Assembly: GCF_018326265.1 (NCBI RefSeq)
Contig: NZ_AP023360.1
Location: forward strand, 3,587,501 to 3,651,500
Source: Catellatospora sp. IY07-71
GTDB lineage: Bacteria; Actinomycetota; Actinomycetes; Mycobacteriales; Micromonosporaceae
Direction of reading: 5' to 3'
DNA length: 64,000 nucleotides
In this document: positions 52,266-60,231 of the stretch, one piece after another
How the letters are laid out: every line of letters begins with the position of its first letter
Position numbering within the stretch: the stretch's first letter is position 1
Made by a program: the position numbers and the translations under genes
Notes under the pieces: generated by a model
What the model was told of the DNA's origin: nothing
The model's database searches: none
The model's input: the letters and a program-made list of their open reading frames with translations, nothing else

Positions 52266-52919
52266 ATGCGCCTGCTCGCCCGGCTGCCGTACGAGACCGT
52301 CTTCAACACGGTGTACGCGGGACTAAAAGTCAACCTGTGCCTGGTCGCGGCGACGCTGCCGCTGCTGGTCGCGCTGGCCGCCAGCCCCCGGCCGCTGGCG
52401 GCGTGGCCGTTCTTCACCGCGCTCGCCGTGCTCTGCGGACCGGCCGCGGCGGGCGCGTTCGGCGCGTTCGCCGCGTTCACCGACGGGGAGCACCGGATCG
52501 GCCGGGCGTTCTGGGCGGCGTACCGGGCGTCGTTCGGGCGCGCGCTGGCCGCCGCCGCGGTCGCGGCCGCGCTGGTGATCGTGCTCGCGGTGGATTTCCA
52601 GCTCGCTCTCGGCGGCCCGCTCGGCGCGGTGACCCCGGTGCTCGCGCTGCTGATCGCCCTGGTCGTCGCCGCCACCACGGGTCTGCTGACGACCGGCGCC
52701 AGGTGGCGGCCGAAGGCGCTGCTGACCTGTGCCTACCTGTCGGTGCGCTACTGGCACCTCAGCCTGATCAACGTTGCCGTCCTCGGCACCCTCGCCGCCG
52801 CCGTCACGGTCAAGCCGTCCGTAGGCCTGTTCCTGCTGCCCGCCCCGGCTCTGTACGTCGTCTGGGCGAACACCCGTCACCTGTGCGCCGCCCTGAAGGC
52901 CGCCGGGTACGGGCTCTGA
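52266..52919 (+). CDS. YesL-family (DUF624-like) membrane protein
   Basis: This 217-residue protein has about five hydrophobic segments (VNLCLVAATLPLLVALAA; PFFTALAVLCGPAAAGAFGA; AAAVAAALVIVLAVDFQLAL; TPVLALLIALVVAATTGLL; PSVGLFLLPAPALYVVW). YesL/DUF624 proteins are repeatedly encoded beside glycan ABC importers, especially for pectic and uronate oligosaccharides. Their role is unknown, perhaps assisting or regulating the permease. ATG 52266 with GGGGTGAGC upstream. It is the last gene of the operon and converges with the sortase gene after 13 bases. Confidence 0.8.
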   Translation: MRLLARLPYETVFNTVYAGLKVNLCLVAATLPLLVALAASPRPLAAWPFFTALAVLCGPAAAGAFGAFAAFTDGEHRIGRAFWAAYRASFGRALAAAAVAAALVIVLAVDFQLALGGPLGAVTPVLALLIALVVAATTGLLTTGARWRPKALLTCAYLSVRYWHLSLINVAVLGTLAAAVTVKPSVGLFLLPAPALYVVWANTRHLCAALKAAGYGL

Positions 52920-52932
52920 CGCTCCACGTGTC

Positions 52933-53661
52933 TCACCGGGGCAGCGCGGTCACGACGATGTTGTCGCGGTAGCTTCCGGTGCGCTCGTCGTAGGTGCCGC
53001 CGCAGGTGATGAGGGTGAGCCGGGCACCGCCTTCGCGGGTGAAGTAGGGATCGATGCGGCTGCCGCCCTTCGGCACCTGCTCGACGCCTGCGACGACGAA
53101 CAAGCGCCGGGCCGTGCCGGTCGCGACGAGTTCCACGGCGTCCCCGGGTGCCAGTTCACGCAACCGGAACAGGGCGCCTCGGCCTTGCTCTCGGGTGTTG
53201 ACGTGTCCGGCCAGCACGATCGAGCCGGTCGCGGTGTGCCAGCCGGGCCCGTGGCGATACCAGCCGACCCGGGACGGGTCGTCCGGCACCGCCAGCTGCC
53301 CGGTGGCCGCGTCGACGCCGACCGCGTCCACCGGAGCGTCCACGCCGAGGGACGCGATCCGCACTCGCGCCGGACCCGCTGCCGGTGCCGTCGCGGACGG
53401 CGTGGCCGCTGCCGCGGGCACCTGCACGGCAAGCACGCCGAAGCCCGGGAAACGGGGGCTCGGCGTGCGAAGCGGGTCGCCGGTGTCCGGCGCCGGGCGG
53501 GCCGCGGGAACGGCCGGGCGGCTGCTGGTGGCGGCCGGTGCGGCGGCGATGGCAGCAGTCAGCAGCAGACCGCCGGTCAGCACGATCGCCGCCGCGCGGG
53601 CGCGGGGGGACGTGCGGCGTGCCCGGCCGATGACGCCGGGCACGCCGAAGCGAAGTGTCAT
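52933..53661 (-). CDS. Class F sortase
   Basis: This is a 242-residue membrane-anchored transpeptidase: one N-terminal helix (AIVLTGGLLLTAAIAAAPA), a proline/alanine linker, then the sortase barrel. The catalytic triad is visible as His in IVLAGHVNT, Cys in LTLITCGGTY and Arg in SYRDNIVVTAL. Class F sortases in actinobacteria attach or process surface proteins, often next to DUF4397 proteins as here. The ATG overlaps the stop of the DUF4397 gene (ATGA at 53658-53661), so the pair is translationally coupled and the neighbour is the likely substrate. ATG 53661 is used rather than the longer frame to 53733, which would enter the neighbour. Confidence 0.9.
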   Translation of the reverse strand: MTLRFGVPGVIGRARRTSPRARAAAIVLTGGLLLTAAIAAAPAATSSRPAVPAARPAPDTGDPLRTPSPRFPGFGVLAVQVPAAAATPSATAPAAGPARVRIASLGVDAPVDAVGVDAATGQLAVPDDPSRVGWYRHGPGWHTATGSIVLAGHVNTREQGRGALFRLRELAPGDAVELVATGTARRLFVVAGVEQVPKGGSRIDPYFTREGGARLTLITCGGTYDERTGSYRDNIVVTALPR

Positions 53662-54473
53662 TTGTTCAGTCGGGTGAGCTTGCGGCCGCCGACGATCAGC
53701 AGGAGCAGTCCGGCAGCGGCCACGACCGCCCATCCGCCGGCCGCGCTCGGCGCCGGGAGGGGTGCTTCGCCGGCTTCCACGCCGGAGGGGGCCGAGTAGG
53801 CGCCTTCGATGACCTGCGTCACCAGGGCCAGGGACTTGGCCTCGGCCGAGCCGATGGCGTAGACGACGGTCACGCTGCCTTCGGCCAGGGTCAGGTCGGT
53901 GGCCGGGATGGCCACCGTGGAGGTGCCCGCGAGCACGACGTCGGCGCTGATCGTGCCGGCGTCGACCTCGATCTCCGCCTCATCGGGGTTGGCCAGCCCG
54001 GAGATGACCGCCGTGCCGCCGGCGCGGATGTCGACCGCGGGCGCGGCGGCGGTGTGCCGGACGATCAGCCGGGCCTTGCCGGCGGGCACCGCACTGACGT
54101 CGTTGACGAAAGCAGTGATCTTAGGCGCGCCGGCGTCGTCGAGATGGGCGACGACGCTGAGGTTCGCGCCGCCGGGCACCGCGGCGTCCTGAACGGAGAC
54201 GATGGCGCTGGTCACGGGGTCGCCCGGCTTGGTGAGGTCGATGTCGTAGGAGCCCGCGGGCAGGTCCAGCGGTCCGGCGACGGTCCCGGGCTGGAAGTCA
54301 CGCAGGGTGGCCTTCCCGTTGACGTAGACGTCCACGGGCGTGGCGGGGATGCCGTGCACGACGTACACCGCCGAGGTGGCGGCGTCGGCCGCCGCGGCGG
54401 GTAGGCCGGGCGATGCGGCCAGCAGAGTGAGAGCGGTGAGGGCGAGCGTGCGCCGCACGACTTTGTTGAGCAT
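53658..54473 (-). CDS. DUF4397 surface protein, likely sortase partner
   Basis: This 271-residue exported protein has a signal peptide (LALTALTLLAASPGLPAAAA), one or two DUF4397 beta domains (VYVVHGIPATPVDVYVNGKA; ARLIVRHTAAAPAVDIRAGG) and a C-terminal hydrophobic helix with a short basic tail (GLLLLIVGGRKLTRLNK). The C-terminus looks like a sorting signal. The motif before the helix is APLPAPSAAGG rather than LPxTG, so it may be a variant motif or a simple membrane anchor. ATG 54473 follows AAGGAA. The sortase gene is coupled to its 3' end. DUF4397 function is unknown. Confidence 0.85.
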   Translation of the reverse strand: MLNKVVRRTLALTALTLLAASPGLPAAAADAATSAVYVVHGIPATPVDVYVNGKATLRDFQPGTVAGPLDLPAGSYDIDLTKPGDPVTSAIVSVQDAAVPGGANLSVVAHLDDAGAPKITAFVNDVSAVPAGKARLIVRHTAAAPAVDIRAGGTAVISGLANPDEAEIEVDAGTISADVVLAGTSTVAIPATDLTLAEGSVTVVYAIGSAEAKSLALVTQVIEGAYSAPSGVEAGEAPLPAPSAAGGWAVVAAAGLLLLIVGGRKLTRLNK

Positions 54474-54662
54474 GAGATTCCTTTGAAGCCGTCCTGGCCG
54501 CCGTCGGCAGGTGACGTGCGGCAGCTGCGGGATCCGCCGCCGCTCATCATCCTGTCCGGAACGAAACACTCCTCGCAGGACAATAGGCAATTAGCCGCAT
54601 AAAGTGACCGTCTGCCGAAGGGAGCGCGGAGTTCGCTGCCACGGCGTCGGGCGCTTGTTCGC

Positions 54663-55265
54663 TCACGCACCGGCCGAGGCGAGGCCACCGTCCACGATCG
54701 CCACGGCCAGCGGGCGGATCGCCTCCGGCGTGACCTGCTCGGCCGAGCCGGTGACCAGTGCGAACAGGGCGCCGCCGTACAGCACGAGCAGGGCGGGGAT
54801 CGCGGCAGGGGGGATCGCCAACCCGGCTTCGGCGTGATGGCCGCCGGTGAAGGCGGCCATCGCCGCCATCAGCTCGTCGATGGCCACCGCGAGGGCGGGA
54901 CGGCGCAGACTCTCCAGGCGCAGCTCGAAGATCGCGAGGTACCTGTTGCGGTGCGGCCCGGCGGCCAGCAGCAGCGAGCCCGCGATCAGCTCGATCGCCC
55001 GCTCCCGGTCGTCCCCGGCGGGCCGCCGGTGCGGGCCGTGCTCGATCGCCGCCGCCATGTCGGCCTGGTGCTGCTCCACCACCCGCCGCGCGGTCGCCAC
55101 CAGCAGCGCCTCCCGGCTGCGGAAGTAGTTGGACGCGGTGCCGGCCGGCAGCCCGGCCCGCTGGTCGACCGCCCGGTGCGTGACGCCGTGCACCCCCGAC
55201 TCCACGAGCAGCTCGATGGCGGCGTCGGCGAGCAGGTCCCGCCGCTGCTGGTTGGGTGGTGGCAT
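54663..55265 (-). CDS. TetR-family transcriptional regulator
   Basis: This 200-residue regulator has an N-terminal TetR HTH (RRDLLADAAIELLVESGVHG, VTHRAVDQRAGLPAGTASNY, FRSREALL), followed by an all-helical ligand-binding domain. It is divergent from the FAD monooxygenase gene at 55392 and probably represses it until a small hydrophobic compound binds, an arrangement common for drug-modifying monooxygenases. The ATG is at 55265. The 126-base intergenic region holds a long inverted repeat at 55322-55371 and an ACGATCGT palindrome near 55302, both possible operators. Confidence 0.9.
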   Translation of the reverse strand: MPPPNQQRRDLLADAAIELLVESGVHGVTHRAVDQRAGLPAGTASNYFRSREALLVATARRVVEQHQADMAAAIEHGPHRRPAGDDRERAIELIAGSLLLAAGPHRNRYLAIFELRLESLRRPALAVAIDELMAAMAAFTGGHHAEAGLAIPPAAIPALLVLYGGALFALVTGSAEQVTPEAIRPLAVAIVDGGLASAGA

Positions 55266-55321
55266 CTGACCATCGTATGGCACCATCCGTAGTACAACGA
55301 TCGTAGTGGACCGGTCCGGCG

Positions 55322-55371
55322 AGATCTTGTGCACTTCATGTCGTGTCAGCAGCACAAACCGCACAAGATCT
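55322..55371. promoter_or_regulatory. 11-base inverted repeat between TetR and monooxygenase genes
   Basis: AGATCTTGTGC (55322-55332) and GCACAAGATCT (55361-55371) are perfect complements 28 bases apart, with a further GCACAA at 55352. The right arm ends 20 bases before the monooxygenase start. It may be an operator pair for the TetR protein or a hairpin in the leader RNA. Confidence 0.5.
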
Positions 55372-55391
55372 GGAGTAGTGGAGGCAGGGCA

Positions 55392-56513
55392 GTGGAGATT
55401 CTGATCGCCGGAGGCGGGGTAGGCGGGCTCGCCCTGGCCCGCGGACTGATGGGCTCCGGCCACCGGGTGCGCGTGCTGGAGGCGGCACCGGCGCTGCGCA
55501 CCGGCGGTGCGGCCTTCACCGTCTTCAGCAACGGCGCCGCCGCGCTCGCCGGGCTCGGCGCGCCGCTCGGCGGCTTCGGCGGGCGGCTCGACCGCCTGCG
55601 CTTCGACACCGCCGACGGCCGCACGATGGTCGACGCGGACCTCGCCGAGGTCGCCCGGCGCACCGGATTCCCCGTGGTCAGCACACCCCGCGCGCGATTG
55701 ATCGAGCACCTCGCGGAGGGCGTCGACGTCGTGTTCTCCCACGAGATCGCCGACGTCGAGGTCCACCCGGACCGGGTGACCGCGATCGACGCCACCGGCG
55801 CCCGCCACGACGCCGATGTGCTGGTCGGCGCGGACGGGCACCGCTCCGCCGTACGCCGCGCCGTCCTCGACCCGGCGCCCGCCGCAGAGAACGAGTGGAC
55901 CACCTGGCAGGGCCTGACCCCGGTGCTGCCGGAGCTGGCCGCGGGCAGCACCGGCGTGTGCGTGGTCGGCCCGGCCGGGCTCGTCGGCATGCTGCCCTCC
56001 GGCGACGGCCTGCTCCAGTGGTGGTTCGACGTGCACGAGCCGGTGACCGGGTCGCCCGCCGCCGCGCTCGCCCAGCGGTTCACCGGCTACGGCCCGCTGG
56101 TGGACGAGTTGCTGTCCCAGATCCGCGACCCGGACCTGGAGTCGTTCGCGCACGTGCTCCACCGCATCCCCGACCAGTGGGGACGCGGCGGCACGACGCT
56201 GCTGGGCGACGCCGCGCACGCCTTCCCGCCCACCCAGGCCCAGGGCGCCAACCAGGCCCTCGAAGACGCCTGGGTGCTCAGCCGCATCCTGCGGCCGGGC
56301 CCGGCCGACGTGCCCGCCGCGTTGCGGCGATACGAGAAGCTGCGTGCGCCCCGGGTGCGCAAGGTGTCGCGCCGGGCGGTCAGCGAACGGACGAACAAGC
56401 CCATGCCCGCGCCGGTGCGCCTGCTCACCGGCCTCATGCCGCCTTCGCTCATCGCCCGCGCCTACGCGCAGCAGCTGCGCGGCGTCAGCAGCGTTCTCAA
56501 CGGCGAGAGCTGA
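55392..56513 (+). CDS. FAD-dependent monooxygenase
   Basis: This 373-residue flavoprotein of the p-hydroxybenzoate hydroxylase type has the FAD-binding start EILIAGGGVGGLALARGLMG (GxGxxG), the DG motif LVGADGHRSAVRRAVL, and the ribityl-binding GD motif TTLLGDAAHAFPPTQAQGAN. It hydroxylates an aromatic or polycyclic compound using NAD(P)H and oxygen; similar enzymes inactivate tetracyclines or rifamycins, but the substrate is not known here. GTG 55392 is preferred over 55329 because GGAGG precedes it and the dinucleotide fold starts at once. It is under likely control of the divergent TetR gene. Its 3' end overlaps the convergent oxidoreductase by 17 bases. Confidence 0.88.
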   Translation: MEILIAGGGVGGLALARGLMGSGHRVRVLEAAPALRTGGAAFTVFSNGAAALAGLGAPLGGFGGRLDRLRFDTADGRTMVDADLAEVARRTGFPVVSTPRARLIEHLAEGVDVVFSHEIADVEVHPDRVTAIDATGARHDADVLVGADGHRSAVRRAVLDPAPAAENEWTTWQGLTPVLPELAAGSTGVCVVGPAGLVGMLPSGDGLLQWWFDVHEPVTGSPAAALAQRFTGYGPLVDELLSQIRDPDLESFAHVLHRIPDQWGRGGTTLLGDAAHAFPPTQAQGANQALEDAWVLSRILRPGPADVPAALRRYEKLRAPRVRKVSRRAVSERTNKPMPAPVRLLTGLMPPSLIARAYAQQLRGVSSVLNGES

Positions 56514-57549
56514 CTCCCGTCACCGCCTCGGCCAGCGCCCGGCCCGCCGCGGGCGCGATCTGCACCCCGTATCCGCCGAGCCCGGCCAGCCAGAAGAAGC
56601 CCGGCGCATCCGGGGCCTGCTTGATGACCGGCACGTCACCCGGTGCGCTGGTCCGCAGGCCCGCCCAGGCGCGATGGACCCGCCGGACCGGCAGCGTGGT
56701 CGCCTCCTGGACGCGCTGCGCGCCGACGGCGATGTCCAGGTCGTCCGGCCGGGCGTCGCCGGGCGGGACCGGGGTGGCGTCCACGGGCGACACGAGCAGC
56801 CGCCCCGACTCCGGCTTCAGGTAGAAGGTCTCGGAGACGTCGGCCACCATCGGCCAGTGCGCCGTGCTGACTCCCGCCGGGCCGTCGACGAGGAACGCGG
56901 TGCGCCGCCTGGGCACCAGGCCGCAGCCGCGCACCCCGGCGCTCGCGGCCACCTCGTCGGCCCAGGCTCCCGCCGCGTTGACCAGGCACGGCGCGGCGAA
57001 ACCGGCGGCGTGCCAGCGGCCGCCGCGCCGCTCGACCGCGGTCGCCCTGGTGCGGGTGACCACCTGGCCGCCCGCGGCGGTGATCCCGCGCAGGAACCCG
57101 CGATGCAGCGCCTCGACGTCGATGTCGGCCGCGGCGGGCTTGTACATCGCGCGGGCGAAGAGCTCGGTGCGCACGACGGGGCAGCGCGCCCTCACCTCCG
57201 CCATGTCGATCTCGTGTACGGGCACCGGCGCGTCCTGGCCCTCGCCCAGCGCACGCCGGAAGCGCTCCTCCTCGCCCGGGACGCACAACGCGACCACGCC
57301 GCGCGGGCTCAGCAGCGGGTGCTCGGCGAAGCCCGGCGGCGGCACCTCGAAGAACGGGCGGCTGGCGGCGGTCAGCGCCCGGACGGCGGCGTTGCCGTAG
57401 TACTCGGAGAACAGCGCCGCCGAGCGCCCGGTCGCGTGGTAGCCGGGGCTGGACTCCATCTCCAGCAGCGTCACCGTGCCGTACGCCGACAGGAAGTAGC
57501 CCGCGCTCGCGCCGGCGATGCCGCCGCCCACCACGAGAAAGTCAGCCAT
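56497..57549 (-). CDS. FAD-dependent amine/amino-acid oxidoreductase (DAO family)
   Basis: This 350-residue flavoprotein has ADFLVVGGGIAGASAGYFLS at the N-terminus (Rossmann FAD motif), SRPFF, the middle DIDVEALHRGFLRGITAAGG, the second dinucleotide-linked NAAGAWADEVA and the C-terminal FFWLAGLGGYGVQIAPAAGR. It should oxidise an amino acid, amine or 2-hydroxy acid; exact substrate unknown. The ATG is at 57549. The following hypothetical gene pair on the same strand lies upstream with a 14-base gap, so the three may be one transcript. It converges with the monooxygenase gene. Confidence 0.88.
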   Translation of the reverse strand: MADFLVVGGGIAGASAGYFLSAYGTVTLLEMESSPGYHATGRSAALFSEYYGNAAVRALTAASRPFFEVPPPGFAEHPLLSPRGVVALCVPGEEERFRRALGEGQDAPVPVHEIDMAEVRARCPVVRTELFARAMYKPAAADIDVEALHRGFLRGITAAGGQVVTRTRATAVERRGGRWHAAGFAAPCLVNAAGAWADEVAASAGVRGCGLVPRRRTAFLVDGPAGVSTAHWPMVADVSETFYLKPESGRLLVSPVDATPVPPGDARPDDLDIAVGAQRVQEATTLPVRRVHRAWAGLRTSAPGDVPVIKQAPDAPGFFWLAGLGGYGVQIAPAAGRALAEAVTGVSSRR

Positions 57550-57563
57550 GCCCCCGGCCCCGG

Positions 57564-58517
57564 TCAGGACAGTTCGGTGATCAGGGCGAGGGCCCGCTGC
57601 CGGCCCGCGGCCCGGATGGCGTCGTAGGCGGCCCGGTCACCGGCGCGCTGCTCGGCCAGCCGGGCCCGGTAGGCGGCGTCGAGGCCCTCCGCGGTCTTCA
57701 CGAAACCGGTCCGGCCCGCGCACGTCGCCTCCTGCACGGCCCAGGCCCGTTCCTGGGCGAGCGCCGCCTCGCGGGACGGGGCGGTGCGGTAGGCCTGCGA
57801 CGCCTCGTCGCGCAGGGCGCCCGGGTCGGCCGCCGGGTGTCCCGCGGCCCGCATGCAGTCGCGCCATCGCGCGAGCGCGTCCTGATACGCGGGCATGGCC
57901 GTCACCGCGGGGACGACCTCGGCGTCCATGTTGCGCCAGCCGGTGTCGAGCCGCAGCCATTCGGCGAGGTCGCCGTACAGCTCGGTGCGCGCCGCGGCGA
58001 GGCACCCGTCACGGCTGGTCCGGACCACGGCACCGCTCGCCAGCGATGCGGACACGGTCTGTTTCGGATCACCGTGGTAGGCGGCGTCGTAGGCGGCCCG
58101 GCGATCGTCGGGGAGCTTGGCCAGGTAGGCGCGGTTCGGTTCGGGTGCCTGCGTCGCCGAGGTGTGCCGCTGCGCGCCGATGCCGAAGCCGTGCGCCGCG
58201 GCCCACGCGTCGTCGTCGTTGCCGTACCGGTGGCGCGGCTGCTCCTCGGCTGCCGGCGCCGACCACCGGACCCACACCCGGAAGCCCCGGTCGGCCATGC
58301 AGCGCGCGGCCAGCGTCTGCTCGGCCCAGCCCAGCAGGTCCTCGTCCGGGGTCGCGGCGCCGGGCACCCCGTCGAGCTGCACGACCTCGCCCGCGGCGGC
58401 CGGCTGCCAGTAGTCGCGCAGCAGCACGCCCCCCACCCCGACGGCGAGCCCGACCGCCAGCGACGACAGGAGCCACCGGCGCGAGCGCCCGGTGCCGCGA
58501 TCACTCGTCACGGACAT
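57564..58517 (-). CDS. Membrane-anchored hypothetical protein
   Basis: This 317-residue protein has a single N-terminal helix (WLLSSLAVGLAVGVGGVLL) and an extracytoplasmic, mostly helical, charged domain. Recurrent features are ARCMADRGFRVWV, GFGIGAQ, WRDCMRAAGHPAADP and a final helix rich in Ala, Arg and Leu. The Cys residues near C-M-x-x-x-G-F and D-C-M-x-x-x-G could form disulphides. The gene before it (58521) encodes a related protein, so they are likely paralogues made together, four bases apart. I do not recognise a named family; similar pairs occur in actinomycete genomes. ATG 58517. Confidence 0.75.
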   Translation of the reverse strand: MSVTSDRGTGRSRRWLLSSLAVGLAVGVGGVLLRDYWQPAAAGEVVQLDGVPGAATPDEDLLGWAEQTLAARCMADRGFRVWVRWSAPAAEEQPRHRYGNDDDAWAAAHGFGIGAQRHTSATQAPEPNRAYLAKLPDDRRAAYDAAYHGDPKQTVSASLASGAVVRTSRDGCLAAARTELYGDLAEWLRLDTGWRNMDAEVVPAVTAMPAYQDALARWRDCMRAAGHPAADPGALRDEASQAYRTAPSREAALAQERAWAVQEATCAGRTGFVKTAEGLDAAYRARLAEQRAGDRAAYDAIRAAGRQRALALITELS

Positions 58518-58520
58518 CTC

Positions 58521-59483
58521 TCACGCCTCCACCAGGGCCGTGCGCGCGTTCTCGAGCGCGCGGGTAAGGGCGTCGCGGTAGGCGACGAACTGCGGTTCGA
58601 GCCGGCCGAACGCCGAGGCGACGGCCTCGCGCCAGGCCTGCGGCTGAAGCTGCCGCAGGCCGCTGCGGTCGGCGCACTCGGCGTCGGCCGTGGCCAGGGC
58701 GATCTCCTTGGGCCGGGCCTGCGCGAACGGCCAGGGGCCGCCGGCCGGCACCGGCTCGTCGCCGGAGTCGCCGGCCGGGTAGTGGAAGTGCTCGGCGTAG
58801 CGGTACGCCTGTGCGGGATCGGCGAACCGGGGCTGGCCGTGCTGCTCCACGCAGGACGACCAGCCGGTCAGCGCCGCCTTGAGCCGCGGGTGCTCGTGGT
58901 AGGCGTCCTGCGCCGCCGGTGCCAGCTCGGTGACGGGGTTGCGCGGCCCGTGGCGGCCGGCGCCGTGCAGGACCGCGTAGGCCTCGCCCAGGCAGCCGGC
59001 GGGCAGTGGGCGCCCGTCGGGGCCGTCCCGCCAGGGCGCGCCGTCCGCCGTACGCGACCAGGCCTGCTCGTAACGTTCCTGCTCGGCCCTGGCCAGCCGG
59101 CTGAACCTGTCGGCCGGTGGGCTTGGCTCGGCGGACGCGGCCGTCTCGCCGATGCCGTACCCGCGGGTCCTGGCGTCGGCCAGGCCGGGGGACGGCAGCG
59201 GGGGCGGGACCGCGTCGGTGCGCGCGGTGACCGGCGGCCTGGTGGGGTGCACGGTGAAGCCCTGGCGGGTCATGCACCGCACGGCCAGCTGGACCTGGGC
59301 GGTGCGGACCTGAGCCTCGAGCTGGTTGGCCTCGGCGAGGGCCGCTTCGACGGCGGCGGAGGCGTCGGTGGCGGTGCCGGTGGCAGGGGGTGCCGGAGGT
59401 GGCCCGGCGGGCGGCGTGGCGCCGCACGCCGAGACCAGGACCAGCACCAACCCGATGCCGACCGCCCCGTTTCGGGTTGGCAT
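58521..59483 (-). CDS. Putative lipoprotein, paralogue of the following gene
   Basis: This 320-residue protein has a lipoprotein signal peptide (GIGLVLVLVSAC, lipobox VSAC), a proline-rich linker and a helical domain that shares features with the product of 57564: AVRCMTRQGFTVHP, TRGYGIGETA, ALTGWSSCVEQHGQPRFADP and a closing run of helices. The shared C-M-x-x-x-G-F and C-x-x-x-x-G-x-P motifs indicate a common ancestor. It should be anchored outside the membrane. ATG 59483 is chosen over the longer frame to 59513 because the signal peptide starts there. Function unknown. Confidence 0.75.
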   Translation of the reverse strand: MPTRNGAVGIGLVLVLVSACGATPPAGPPPAPPATGTATDASAAVEAALAEANQLEAQVRTAQVQLAVRCMTRQGFTVHPTRPPVTARTDAVPPPLPSPGLADARTRGYGIGETAASAEPSPPADRFSRLARAEQERYEQAWSRTADGAPWRDGPDGRPLPAGCLGEAYAVLHGAGRHGPRNPVTELAPAAQDAYHEHPRLKAALTGWSSCVEQHGQPRFADPAQAYRYAEHFHYPAGDSGDEPVPAGGPWPFAQARPKEIALATADAECADRSGLRQLQPQAWREAVASAFGRLEPQFVAYRDALTRALENARTALVEA

Positions 59484-59494
59484 CACGGCCGCGT

Positions 59495-59962
59495 TCAGCA
59501 GGAACTGCGCCACACGTGCGCGGACGTCCGGTTGCGCATGTCACCGGGGTTGCCGTTCCAGCTGTCGAGCGTCACGCCGTTCTGGATGCACAGCGACAGC
59601 CCGGAGCCTCCGGCGTACTGGTAGATCTGCACGTCGTTGTTGTAGCTCGGGGTGCCGTGGTTCCACCAGGACTCGGAGTTGTCGTTGATGCTCTGGCCGT
59701 TGGCCAGTTTCGGCACGTCGGACGCGGCCCAGTCCCACTTGGTGTTGTAGAAGCCGATGCCGTAGTCGTCGTAGCCGTACTTGTCCCAGGCGCAGAAGTA
59801 ACCGACGTGGCAGCCGCCGACGCCTTCGTCGTCGACGTCCCACGCGCCTTCGAGCCTGATGAAGTTGCCGATGTAGTGCGCCGAGGCGGGCGTGGCCCCG
59901 AGGATCACCCCGAGAGCCGTCATTGCCGCGACCACGGGTGCGAGGATTTTTGTCCTGTTCAC
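59495..59962 (-). CDS. Secreted peptidase-inhibitor I36-like protein
   Basis: This 155-residue exported protein has a signal peptide (ILAPVVAAMTALGVILGATP, cut near ASA-H) and a small beta/gamma-crystallin-like domain: GGCHVGYFCAWDKYGYDDYG, NDNSESWWNH, VQIYQYAGGSGLSLCIQNGV, then SWNGNPGDMRNRTSAHVW. The two Cys and the YFC-W motif resemble the I36 streptomyces metalloprotease-inhibitor family. It could bind a protease or simply be a stable secreted beta protein. GTG 59962 is preferred because GGAGGGAAG lies just upstream; earlier starts to 60106 have no good site. It is divergent from the adenylation-reductase gene. Confidence 0.8.
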   Translation of the reverse strand: MNRTKILAPVVAAMTALGVILGATPASAHYIGNFIRLEGAWDVDDEGVGGCHVGYFCAWDKYGYDDYGIGFYNTKWDWAASDVPKLANGQSINDNSESWWNHGTPSYNNDVQIYQYAGGSGLSLCIQNGVTLDSWNGNPGDMRNRTSAHVWRSSC

Positions 59963-60086
59963 GCTGGCGCTTCCCTCCGTGAGTAGGACGGTCGGCATCG
60001 GTGGTCGCCGATCGCCCATGGCCCGACAGACTACGTCACCCGTCGATGTATTCGAGTGCCGAGAAAGGTAACGCTCCAATAACGTC

Positions 60087-60106
60087 TTGCAGATACAGCG
60101 CTGCAA
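60087..60106. promoter_or_regulatory. Inverted repeat in an AT-richer divergent gap
   Basis: TTGCAG-ATACAGCG-CTGCAA has perfect 6-base arms. The 59963-60231 gap is AT-richer than the rest of the window and holds promoters for two divergent genes. It is a candidate operator or promoter element with no assigned protein. Confidence 0.3.
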
Positions 60107-60231
60107 CCAGTATTAACACGCGAGATACATCGATCAGTTTTTAGTCGAACCTCTAGATATTTCGATGGGTTCCACATTATGGTCTACCTCCACACGCCAC
60201 TGTCGACGGGGCATCGGGATGGTTGGGGCAG

